A program made the position numbers and the translations under genes. Below are positions 1 through 9,428 of a DNA stretch of 64,000 nt, piece after piece; position 1 is the stretch's first letter, and each line of letters begins with the position of its first letter. Under the pieces are notes generated by a model. The model was not told the DNA's origin. It saw only the letters and a program-made list of their open reading frames with translations, and searched no databases. Origin of the DNA: Streptomyces sp. SUK 48 (GTDB lineage Bacteria; Actinomycetota; Actinomycetes; Streptomycetales; Streptomycetaceae); contig NZ_CP045740.1 of NCBI RefSeq assembly GCF_009650765.1, positions 2,170,001 to 2,234,000 of the forward strand. Reading direction: 5' to 3'.

Positions 1-557
1 GTGCCGAGGCGGTCGTCGGGCAGGGGCGCGCGGGTCACCGGCGCGGTGCCCGCGGTGTGCCAGGCGGCCTGCACGGCGCGCCGCCCCGGGTCCCGTAACG
101 CGGTCTGGAGCAGGACGGTGCCGCCCGCGCTCAGCCGCTCGCCCACGATCCGCGGCTGCGGTTCGGCCTGTACGGCGAGGTCGAGCCGTACCGGGCCCTC
201 GGCGCCGTCGGCCGTGCAGCCGATCCTGAAGCCGCGCCGGCCCTCGCCGTCGGGCCGGGCCCGGTCGGGCACGCAGGCGACGGGATCGGGGAACGCCTCC
301 CCGAGCGGCGCGCCGCCGGCGAGCCGGGCCAGCGCCTCGTAGGCCGCCAGCGCCGTCGTCTTCCCCGATCCGCTGGGGCCGGCGAACAGCGTGACCGCCC
401 CCAGCGGGAATCCCGCGCCCCGGTGCCCGGCGAACGCCGACAACCGCAGCTCGGTGACCCGGGGCCGCACATCGAGGGGCTCGCGGGACTCCGGCGGGAG
501 GGTCCCGCCGAGCCCGTCGACCACCGGCGGCTCAGCGGACGCGAAAGGCATGGCCAT
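1..557 (-). CDS. AAA-family ATP-binding protein (3' end cut by window)
   Basis: The reading frame stays open on the minus strand from an ATG at 557 to the window edge, giving 185 codons of an incomplete protein. A Walker A motif, GPSGSGKTT, lies near residue 60 after a beta-strand-rich start of the SMC/RecF-like kind (LRLSAFAGHRGAGFPLGAVTLFAG). This fits the AAA_21-type family of single-domain ATP-binding proteins. The catalytic Walker B and signature regions lie outside the window, so the role cannot be assigned. A second in-frame ATG at 551 is an alternative start. The gene runs in the same direction as the sepF-like gene upstream but is separated from it by 210 bases, so co-transcription is uncertain. 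Confidence 0.75.
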   Translation of the reverse strand, partial: MAMPFASAEPPVVDGLGGTLPPESREPLDVRPRVTELRLSAFAGHRGAGFPLGAVTLFAGPSGSGKTTALAAYEALARLAGGAPLGEAFPDPVACVPDRARPDGEGRRGFRIGCTADGAEGPVRLDLAVQAEPQPRIVGERLSAGGTVLLQTALRDPGRRAVQAAWHTAGTAPVTRAPLPDDRLG

Positions 558-767
558 GCCCGGAACGTAGGGCTCCGCCGGGCGGGCGAACCGTTTACCC
601 GGCGGATGTTCCCACGATCGGGGGCGTTCACGGCAACAACGGGGACCGGGCCTCACTCCGGGGAGCTACGGGGGCCGGGGAGAGCCATGGGACGCCGGGG
701 GCGCCATGGACGCCGTGGGTGCCATGGACGCCGCGGGTGCCGCCGGTGCCGCGGGGAGAGCCCGCGC

Positions 768-1145
768 TCACCCCGCCCCCTCCAGCAGCCCGCTGACCTC
801 CGTACCCGGCGGGGTCAGCAGGAAGACGTTGCGGTCCACCCGGTGCATCCCGCTGCCCAGGCCGAAGACGACGCCCGTGCTGAAGTCGAGGACGCGCTTG
901 GCGACATCCCCCTCGGCGCCGGAGAGGTCGAGGAGGACGGGCGCGCCCGCCATCACCGTCTCGGCGACCTCCCGGGCATCGGCGAAGACGTTGACGCGGA
1001 GGACCACGAAACGGCGCCGGGTCTCGGTCTCGTCGTCCGGTAGGGAACGGTGGTTGACCGCCGAGGGCCACGCGTCGCGGCCCCGTAGTGGCACGACCTG
1101 GGCGAGCCCTTCCCACTGTTCATCGGTGACGTCATAACGGCTCAC
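768..1145 (-). CDS. SepF-like cell-division protein
   Basis: This 125-residue protein matches the SepF/DUF552 fold from about residue 45 to the end: a RVNVFADAREVAETVMAGAP strand-helix, then DLSGAEGDVAKRVLDFSTGV and a closing VFLLTPPGTEVSG. SepF proteins polymerise under the membrane and link FtsZ to it. The N-terminal part is short and lacks an obvious amphipathic membrane helix. Streptomyces genomes usually carry several SepF paralogues, and this one is away from the ftsZ cluster, so it is more likely an accessory paralogue than the main sepF. The start is GTG at 1145, preceded by a GGGGGAG Shine-Dalgarno-like stretch very close to it. Confidence 0.8.
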   Translation of the reverse strand: MSRYDVTDEQWEGLAQVVPLRGRDAWPSAVNHRSLPDDETETRRRFVVLRVNVFADAREVAETVMAGAPVLLDLSGAEGDVAKRVLDFSTGVVFGLGSGMHRVDRNVFLLTPPGTEVSGLLEGAG

Positions 1146-1375
1146 CGGCTCCCCCGACCTTGCTCGCTTTCCATGCCTGCACCAGCCAATTCTTACGCCA
1201 AGTCACCCGTTCGGCCCAACAACGACACACAACGACACGGAGTCGATCGGTCCGGTGGCGCCCGCCCCGCCCCAACCCCGCCCCTTCTCTGGGCAGATGT
1301 GCGAATATGCCCGCTTCTTACCGCCCTCATACCGGACTCTTCACCGCTGGTCGCGCGCCGGTCACGCACCGCCGC

Positions 1376-1381
1376 TAGCGT
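1376..1381 (+). promoter_or_regulatory. -10 element (TAGCGT) of a leaderless-type promoter
   Basis: TAGCGT fits TANNNT and lies 8 bases before the GTG at 1390. This spacing is typical of Streptomyces leaderless transcripts and supports that start over the in-frame ATG at 1255. No clear -35 element was identified. Confidence 0.45.
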
Positions 1382-1389
1382 CCGGTCCC

Positions 1390-3153
1390 GTGCACTTGGC
1401 AGAAACACAGCAGGTGACGCCCGGCCGGCGGACGCAGTCGGCGGTGTCCGCCGTACCCGGACCGCGCGCGCAGGCGCCCGGCGGGCCCGCGCAGTGGCAC
1501 CGCGTCCTCACGCTCCTGGCCGACGTGAGCCTCTTCATCGGTACCCGTTCCGTCTGGACACAGGCGGCCACGCACCGTCTCGTCCTCGCCGCGGTCATCT
1601 CGCTGTGCTACGCGGCGATCCTGGTGACCGGCGTGCTCGCGCTGACGGTCCGCCGGGCCCGCTCACTGGCCCGCCTGGACCTGGTGGTGCTGGTGACCGC
1701 GGTCGTCCTCGCCCTGTGCGCGTGGGCGCTGAACCACGGCGGCGGCGACGAGGCGCTCCTGACCACACAGGCCGCGCGGGAACTCGTCCACGGTCACCAC
1801 CTGTACGAGCATCCATGGCCCTGGCTGTTCCGCATCAAGGGCGTCGCCCTGACCGCGACGACGACCGGCGGATACGACTACACGTACGGCTATCCCCCGC
1901 TCGCGCCGCTGCTCACCGTCCCGTTCCTGTGGCTGGGCCACGGCGGCGCCCCGGCGACGGCGGTGGGCACCCTCGCCCTGATCACGGGCGCGATCGCGCT
2001 GTGGCGGCTGCTCCCGGCGCAGTGGCGGTCGGCGGCCACCATGGTCTTCCTCGGCTTCGGCATGCTGTCCAGCTACGGCCGCCAGGGCTACCCGGCGATC
2101 CTCGCCCTCGCGCTGCTGGTCCCGGTGGTGGTCCGCTGGCCCCGGCTCGGCGCGCGCGGCCGGCTCGGCGCGGTCGGCGTCGCCCGGGCCGCCTGTCTCG
2201 GCGCGGCCTGCGCCGCCCAGCAACTCCCCTGGTTCGTCGCGCCGTTCCTGCTCGCCGGGATCTACGCGGTGCGCCGGGGCGAGCTGGGCGGCCGGGCCGC
2301 CGCGCGCGTGGTGCTGCGGATCACCGGGATCGCCGTCCTGGCCTTCCTGCTGCTCGACGCGTATCTGATCGTGACCGAGCCCGGCCCGTGGCTGCGCGGC
2401 ATCGTGCTGCCGCTGACCCAGGGCGCGGTGCTGCACGGCCAGGGCATCGTGGGCATCTCGCTGTACTTCACCCACGGCAGCGACCGCCTCGACTGGTACG
2501 GGCACGCGAGCATGCTGCTGGCCGCCGCCCTGCTGGCCCTGTTCGTGCTGTTCGTACGGCGCCTCGGACCGGCCGCGACCGTGCTGCCGTGGTGCGCGTT
2601 CTTCCTGGCGACACGCTCGCAGGACGGCTACTACCTGATGATGACCCCGCTGTGGCTGGCGGCGGCGGTCACCGCGCCCCTGCCGGAGTTCGCGCAGGCG
2701 TGGCAGCCCCGGCCGCGCTTCCTGGCCGGTCCCCGGCGCAGGGCCGTCCGGCTCGCGGCCGTCCCGGTGCTGCTGGCGCCCGCCCTGGTCAGCGCGGTCC
2801 TCGCGGCCACCGGGAGCCCGCCGCTGCGGATGGACATCACGGCGGTACGGCCCCTCGCGCCCGGCACGGTCTCCGGGGTGACCCTGCGGGTCGCCAACAC
2901 CGGCGACGACCCGCTCACCCCGCACTACATGCTCACCACCGGCCAGGGCATGACCCGCTACTGGCCGCTCGCGCACGGCCCGGCCACCATCCCCGCGCAC
3001 GGCACGGCGACCGTCGAACTCCGTGCCCCCTCGGGCGGTTTCACGCTCCCGAGGAAGCCAAGCGCCCGGCTGCGGCTGCGCGCCTTCACCGGCGGCCCCC
3101 AGACGCTCTCCACCCGGGATGTACCCCGGTCCACGCTGCGCGTCAAGGGCTGA
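1390..3153 (+). CDS. Polytopic membrane protein, GT-C-like
   Basis: The protein has about 587 residues, with roughly ten hydrophobic segments and a soluble C-terminal domain (about residues 490-587) resembling a beta-sandwich. Features such as the acidic loop NHGGGDEALLTTQAARELVHGHHLYEHPWP and a long loop before the third membrane segment recall DUF2029/GT87-type mannosyltransferase-like membrane proteins, but no diagnostic motif is certain. The frame is open from an ATG at 1255, but those first 45 codons read like non-coding sequence. GTG 1390 is preferred because a TAGCGT -10 element sits 8 bases before it. A strong hairpin follows the stop. The substrate is unknown. Confidence 0.7.
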   Translation: MHLAETQQVTPGRRTQSAVSAVPGPRAQAPGGPAQWHRVLTLLADVSLFIGTRSVWTQAATHRLVLAAVISLCYAAILVTGVLALTVRRARSLARLDLVVLVTAVVLALCAWALNHGGGDEALLTTQAARELVHGHHLYEHPWPWLFRIKGVALTATTTGGYDYTYGYPPLAPLLTVPFLWLGHGGAPATAVGTLALITGAIALWRLLPAQWRSAATMVFLGFGMLSSYGRQGYPAILALALLVPVVVRWPRLGARGRLGAVGVARAACLGAACAAQQLPWFVAPFLLAGIYAVRRGELGGRAAARVVLRITGIAVLAFLLLDAYLIVTEPGPWLRGIVLPLTQGAVLHGQGIVGISLYFTHGSDRLDWYGHASMLLAAALLALFVLFVRRLGPAATVLPWCAFFLATRSQDGYYLMMTPLWLAAAVTAPLPEFAQAWQPRPRFLAGPRRRAVRLAAVPVLLAPALVSAVLAATGSPPLRMDITAVRPLAPGTVSGVTLRVANTGDDPLTPHYMLTTGQGMTRYWPLAHGPATIPAHGTATVELRAPSGGFTLPRKPSARLRLRAFTGGPQTLSTRDVPRSTLRVKG

Positions 3154-3172
3154 ACGCCCCCACCCGTCCGCC

Positions 3173-3202
3173 GCGGCCCGGTCCTCGTCGAGGCCGGGCC
3201 GC
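3173..3202 (+). terminator. Hairpin terminator after the membrane protein gene
   Basis: Arms GCGGCCCGG and CCGGGCCGC pair perfectly. The space between them (CCTCG T CGAGG) extends the stem further, leaving a bulged T and a one-base loop. There is no U-tract. It separates the membrane protein gene from mutA. Confidence 0.6.
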
Positions 3203-3305
3203 GCCGTCGTACCGGGGTGATCCACTACGGGAGCGGCGCCGGTCACAGCCGCAAGGGGAGAAAACTCACAAGCGATTGCTCTGCACTCTTTTGAGCGCCC
3301 TGGCC

Positions 3306-3311
3306 TAGCAT
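3306..3311 (+). promoter_or_regulatory. -10 element (TAGCAT) of the mutA promoter
   Basis: TAGCAT ends 7 bases before the mutA ATG at 3319, the geometry of a leaderless or very short-leader transcript. No ribosome-binding site lies between the two, which supports this reading. Confidence 0.5.
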
Positions 3312-3318
3312 CCGAGCC

Positions 3319-5117
3319 ATGACGGTCCTGCCTGACGACGGGCTCCCACTGGCCGCCGAGTTCCCTGACGCGACACACGAGCAGTGGCAACGCCTGGTCG
3401 AGGGTGTGCTGCGCAAGTCGGGCAAGGAAGTCTCGGGCGCGGCAGCTGAGGACGCTCTGTCCACGACGCTGGAGGACGGGCTGCGCACCCGTCCCCTGTA
3501 CACGGCGCGCGACACCGCGCCCGACCCCGGTCTGCCGGGCTTCGCCCCGTTCGTACGGGGCGCGCGCCCCGAGGGCGGGGTCGCGGGCGGCTGGGGCGTA
3601 CGCCAGCGGCACACGACGCTCGCCGACGGCGCGGTCCTCGCCGATCTGGAGAACGGCGGCACCTCGCTGTGGCTGGCGCTGGGCGAGGGCGGCATCCCGC
3701 TCGCCGACCTGGGCCGGGCCCTGGAGGGCGTCTACCTGGACCTCGCGCCCGTCGTGCTGGACGCCGGACGGGACACCGCCGAGGCGGCCGAGGCGCTGCT
3801 GGCCCTGTACGCGGACAAGGGCGTCGAGCCCGAGGACGTACGCGGCAACCTCGGCGGCGACCCGCTCGGGTACGAGGCCCGCACCGGGACCGCGCAGGAC
3901 GTCGCGCCGTACGTCGCTCTGGCCGCGCGCTGCGCCGAGGGCTACCCGGGGCTGCGCGCGCTGACCGTGGACGCGCTGCCGTACCACGAGGCCGGCGGCT
4001 CGGCCGCGCAGGAGCTGGGCGCCTCGCTCGCCACCGGGGTGGCCTATCTGCGCGCGCTCACCGAGGCGGGCCTGAGCGTCGAACAGGCCGCCGGGCAGCT
4101 GGAGTTCCGGTACGCGGCCACCGCCGACCAGTTCCTGACCATCGCCAAGCTGCGCGCCGCGCGCCGGCTGTGGGCGCGGGTCGCGGAGGTCAGCGGGGCG
4201 CCCGGCGCCCAGACGCAGCACGTGGTGACGTCGCCGGTGATGATGTCCCGCCGCGACCCGTGGGTGAACATGCTGCGCACCACGATCGCGACGCTCGCCG
4301 CCGGGGTGGGCGGCGCCGACTCCGTGACGGTGCTGCCGTTCGACCACGCGCTCGGGCTGCCGGACGCGTTCGCCCGGCGCATCGCCCGCAACACCTCCAC
4401 GATCCTGATCGAGGAGTCGTACCTCGCGCGCGTCATCGACCCGGCGGGCGGCTCCTGGTACGTGGAGCGGCTGACCGACGAACTCGCCGAGGCCGGCTGG
4501 GAGTTCTTCCGGACCATCGAGCGCGACGGCGGCCAGGCGGCCGTGCTGCGCTCCGGACGGCTGCGCACCGACCTCGCGACGACCTGGGCGCAGCGCTCCA
4601 AGAAGCTCGCCAAGCGGCGCGAACCCATCACCGGTGTCAGCGAGTTCCCGCTGCTGGCCGAGAAGCCGGTGAAGCGCGAGCCCGCGCCGAAGGCGCCGTC
4701 CGGGGGGCTGCCCCGGGTGCGCCGGGACGAGGCGTTCGAGGAGCTGCGGGCCCGCTCCGACGCCCATCTCGCGGCGACCGGCGCCCGGCCGCGGATCTTC
4801 CTCGCCACGCTCGGCTCGCCCGCCGAGTACACCGCGCGGGCCTCCTTCGCCGCCAATCTCTTCCAGGCCGGCGGCATCGAGCCGGTCACCGGGGGAACCT
4901 TCGAGGACAGCGGCGCCACCGAGGCCGTGCTGTGCTCCGGCGACGCGACGTACGCCGCACAGGCCGAGGAGAGCGCCGCGGCGCTGCGCGCCGCGGGCGC
5001 CCGGCAGGTGTTTTTGGCGGGCCGGGGCGAGTACGCCGGCGTCGACCGTCACGTCTTCGCGGGCTGCGACGCCGTCGATGTGCTGACCGCGACTCTCGAC
5101 CGTATGGGAGTGTCCTG

Positions 5118-5118
<1 letters not shown>
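3319..5118 (+). CDS. mutA: Methylmalonyl-CoA mutase small subunit
   Basis: MutA is the non-catalytic partner of the adenosylcobalamin-dependent mutase that interconverts methylmalonyl-CoA and succinyl-CoA, supplying or using extender units for polyketides and odd-chain or branched metabolism. The 599-residue protein contains a TIM-barrel mutase domain (RPLYTARD near residue 60, [16 protein letters not shown] near 375) and a degenerate C-terminal B12-like domain (from about residue 490) lacking the DxHxxG cobalt-ligand histidine, as expected for small subunits. Its stop overlaps the mutB start (TGATG), so the two are translationally coupled. A TANNNT -10 element 7 bases upstream supports ATG 3319. 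Confidence 0.95.
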
Positions 5119-7292
<2,174 letters not shown>

Positions 7293-7299
7293 GGCCGCG

Positions 7300-8310
7300 A
7301 TGGCCCCGATCGATCTCGACACGTATGTGAAGGGTGTGCTCGACGGGAAGCGGGCCCTGGTGGCCCGCGCCATCACGCTCGTCGAGTCCACCCGGCCGCA
7401 GCACCGGGTGCTGGCGCAGGAGTTGCTGACCCGGCTGCTGCCGCACAGCGGCCGGGCCCGGCGGATCGGCATCAGCGGGGTGCCGGGGGTCGGCAAGTCG
7501 ACGTTCATCGACGCGTTCGGCACCATGCTGACCTCGCTGGGCCACCGGGTCGCCGTCCTCGCCGTCGACCCCTCCTCGACCCGTACCGGCGGCTCCATCC
7601 TCGGCGACAAGACGCGGATGGAACGGCTGTCGGTCGATCCGGCGGCCTTCGTGAGGCCCTCCCCCAGCGCGGGCACGCTGGGCGGGGTCACGAAGGCCAC
7701 CCGGGAGTCGATGGTGGTGATGGAGGCGGCGGGCTACGACGTGGTCCTGGTGGAGACCGTCGGCGTCGGGCAGTCGGAGACGGCGGTCGCCGACATGGTC
7801 GACACGTTCCTGCTGCTCACCCTGGCCCGCACCGGCGACCAGTTGCAGGGCATCAAGAAGGGCGTCCTGGAGCTGGCCGACGTGATCGCCGTCAACAAGG
7901 CGGACGGGCCGCACGAGCGGGACGCGCGGGCGGCGGCACGGGAGCTGGCGGGCGCGCTGCGGCTGATGCACGGCAAGGACGCGTTCTGGACGCCGCCGGT
8001 GCTGCATTGCAGCGCGCGTGAGTCCATGGGGCTCGACACGGTGTGGGAACGGCTGGAGCAGCATCGCACGCTGCTGGACTCCACCGGCAGGCTCACCGCC
8101 AAGCGGCGGGACCAGCAGGTCGGCTGGACCTGGGCGATGGTCCGCGACGAACTCCTCGGCCGGCTGCACGCGGACCCGGCGGTCCGGGCGGCGGCACCGG
8201 AGCTCGAACGGCAGGTCAGGGAGGGGAAGTTGACGGCGACGCTGGCGGCGGAGCGGATTCTGGGGACATTCGAGGGGGGCGGCGCGGGCCGGTCGGAGCC
8301 GGCGGGCTGA
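7300..8310 (+). CDS. meaB: MeaB/ArgK-type G-protein chaperone of methylmalonyl-CoA mutase
   Basis: This 336-residue SIMIBI-class GTPase gates cofactor loading into methylmalonyl-CoA mutase and protects or reactivates the enzyme. Visible motifs are the P-loop GVPGVGKST (about residues 61-69), the DPSSTRTGGSILGDKTRM switch region typical of MeaB, VETVGVGQSE (G3 region) and NKADG (base-specifying NKxD). The extended N- and C-terminal helices are also present. The start is 7 bases after the mutB stop, making this the third gene of the mutA-mutB-meaB operon, the normal arrangement in actinomycetes. Confidence 0.95.
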   Translation: MAPIDLDTYVKGVLDGKRALVARAITLVESTRPQHRVLAQELLTRLLPHSGRARRIGISGVPGVGKSTFIDAFGTMLTSLGHRVAVLAVDPSSTRTGGSILGDKTRMERLSVDPAAFVRPSPSAGTLGGVTKATRESMVVMEAAGYDVVLVETVGVGQSETAVADMVDTFLLLTLARTGDQLQGIKKGVLELADVIAVNKADGPHERDARAAARELAGALRLMHGKDAFWTPPVLHCSARESMGLDTVWERLEQHRTLLDSTGRLTAKRRDQQVGWTWAMVRDELLGRLHADPAVRAAAPELERQVREGKLTATLAAERILGTFEGGGAGRSEPAG

Positions 8311-8321
8311 GTCCTGGTCGG

Positions 8322-8409
8322 CGGAGTCTTGGTCGGCCGGTCGAGGTCGGCCGGGTCCAGGTCAGCGGAGTTTTGGTCGGCCGGTCGAGGTCGGCCGGGT
8401 CCTGGTCAG
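8322..8409. repeat. Imperfect 44-bp tandem duplication
   Basis: Two adjacent copies, 8322-8365 and 8366-8409, differ at only a few bases. Each contains the core GGTCGGCCGGTCGAGG. They fill the space between convergent meaB and the GAF-ANTAR gene and slightly overlap the end of the latter. No hairpin typical of a terminator was seen here. Confidence 0.7.
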
Positions 8410-9095
8410 CCGAGGCCGCCGCGCTCGCAGATCCGCCGGGCCACGTCCCGGAGCTTGATGTTCTTGTCCTGGGAGTAGCGGCGCAGCACGTCGAACGCCT
8501 GGTCCTCGGTGAGGTCGTGGCTGCCCATGAGGATGCCCATGGCCTCGCCGATGACGTGCCGGGTGGCGACGGCCTGTTCCAGCTGGGCGTGGGTGCGGGC
8601 GCTGGAGAAGGCGACGGCGGCGTGCGAGGCGAGCAGCCAGCCGGCCGTCTCGCTGGCGTCGCCGAAGGCACCCGGGCTGCGGGAGTAGATGTTCAGCGCG
8701 CCGAGGTCCTCCTCCTCGGTGTAGAGCAGGAAGCCCATCATGCTGCCGAGGCCCAGCTCGCGGCCCGCCCTCACATAGCGGGGCCAGCCCGCGTGCTCCT
8801 CGCTGAAATCGGTGATCCGGAACACCCGCTCGTCGCTCTCGGGGCGGGCGACGTCGTAGCACGGTCCTTCCTGGAGCCGCTCCTGCGCCTGGTCGCTGTC
8901 GATCACCACCTGGTCGGTCGGCGCGAGGGTGCGGACGCCCTTGGCGTGCAGGAGGAGAATCCCGGCCGCGTCACAGCCCGGGACGAGCTCGGTGGCGGAC
9001 CGGGTGATCCGCTCCAGGGTGTCGGTCACCGTCTCCTGCGCCAGCAGTTCCCGCGCCAGTGCGGCCATCCGTTCGGCGAACACGCGCCAATCCAT
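8406..9095 (-). CDS. GAF-ANTAR regulatory protein
   Basis: The 229-residue protein has an N-terminal GAF domain (about residues 20-160; a small-ligand or redox sensor fold) and a C-terminal ANTAR domain (about residues 165-225, ending HVIGEAMGILMGSHDLTEDQAFDVLRRYSQ... in two stretches). ANTAR domains bind paired RNA hairpins near terminators and act as antiterminators. This domain pair is abundant in actinobacteria, and no specific target can be named from the window. It is a single gene convergent with meaB. The start ATG at 9095 is preceded by a GGGAGG-like ribosome site. Confidence 0.88.
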   Translation of the reverse strand: MDWRVFAERMAALARELLAQETVTDTLERITRSATELVPGCDAAGILLLHAKGVRTLAPTDQVVIDSDQAQERLQEGPCYDVARPESDERVFRITDFSEEHAGWPRYVRAGRELGLGSMMGFLLYTEEEDLGALNIYSRSPGAFGDASETAGWLLASHAAVAFSSARTHAQLEQAVATRHVIGEAMGILMGSHDLTEDQAFDVLRRYSQDKNIKLRDVARRICERGGLG

Positions 9096-9194
9096 CGTTC
9101 TCCTCCCTGCCTGCCTTCACCAGACCGACCACCTGCCCTGTTTCCACCATCGCATCCCTGCCCGACCCCGGCCGACCGGGACACACGAGGGCGC

Positions 9195-9255
9195 GGGGGC
9201 GGGGGCGGAGGGGCCGCGGGGGCGGGGGCGGAAGGGCCGGGGCGGGAGGGCGGGG
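9195..9255 (+). repeat. G-tract cluster, potential G-quadruplex
   Basis: At least eight runs of 3-5 G lie within 61 bases, separated mostly by one to four bases. The tract is built from two near-identical units sharing GCGGGGGCGGGGGCGGA. The G-rich strand is the template strand for the GAF-ANTAR gene. Confidence 0.6.
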
Positions 9256-9390
9256 ACCCACCCGGGAAGGCGAGGCCGGCGGGTGCGCAAGAGTCGATCC
9301 GCACCGCTCCGGAGGGGCCCGTCGGGTGGCCGAGGGTCGGGCCGCGCGGGCACAGGGGAGCGAGCCCGGCCGGTCACCGAGGACCCGGGG

Positions 9391-9422
9391 GCGCGGGGCT
9401 CCGCGGAGCGAGGGCCCCGCGC
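9391..9422 (-). terminator. Hairpin terminator of the five-gene operon
   Basis: Arms GCGCGGGGC (9391-9399) and GCCCCGCGC (9414-9422) pair perfectly, 6 bases beyond the stop of the last operon gene. The loop contains a small palindrome, CTCCGCGGAG. There is no U-tract. Confidence 0.55.
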
Positions 9423-9428
9423 GGCCCG

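Larger units (their letters stand above)
9096..9428. other. 333-base gap: G-rich repeats and operon terminator, no gene
   Basis: There is no coding signal. The gap holds the upstream region of the GAF-ANTAR gene, a run of closely spaced G-tracts (9195-9255) arranged as two imperfect copies of about 25 bases, and the terminator hairpin of the five-gene operon (9391-9422). Confidence 0.6.

Noticed and set aside
1663..5052. Very long minus-strand open frame opposite the membrane protein and mutA genes
   Set aside because: It lies antisense to well-supported genes, has no recognisable domain and is explained by high third-position GC of the true frames.
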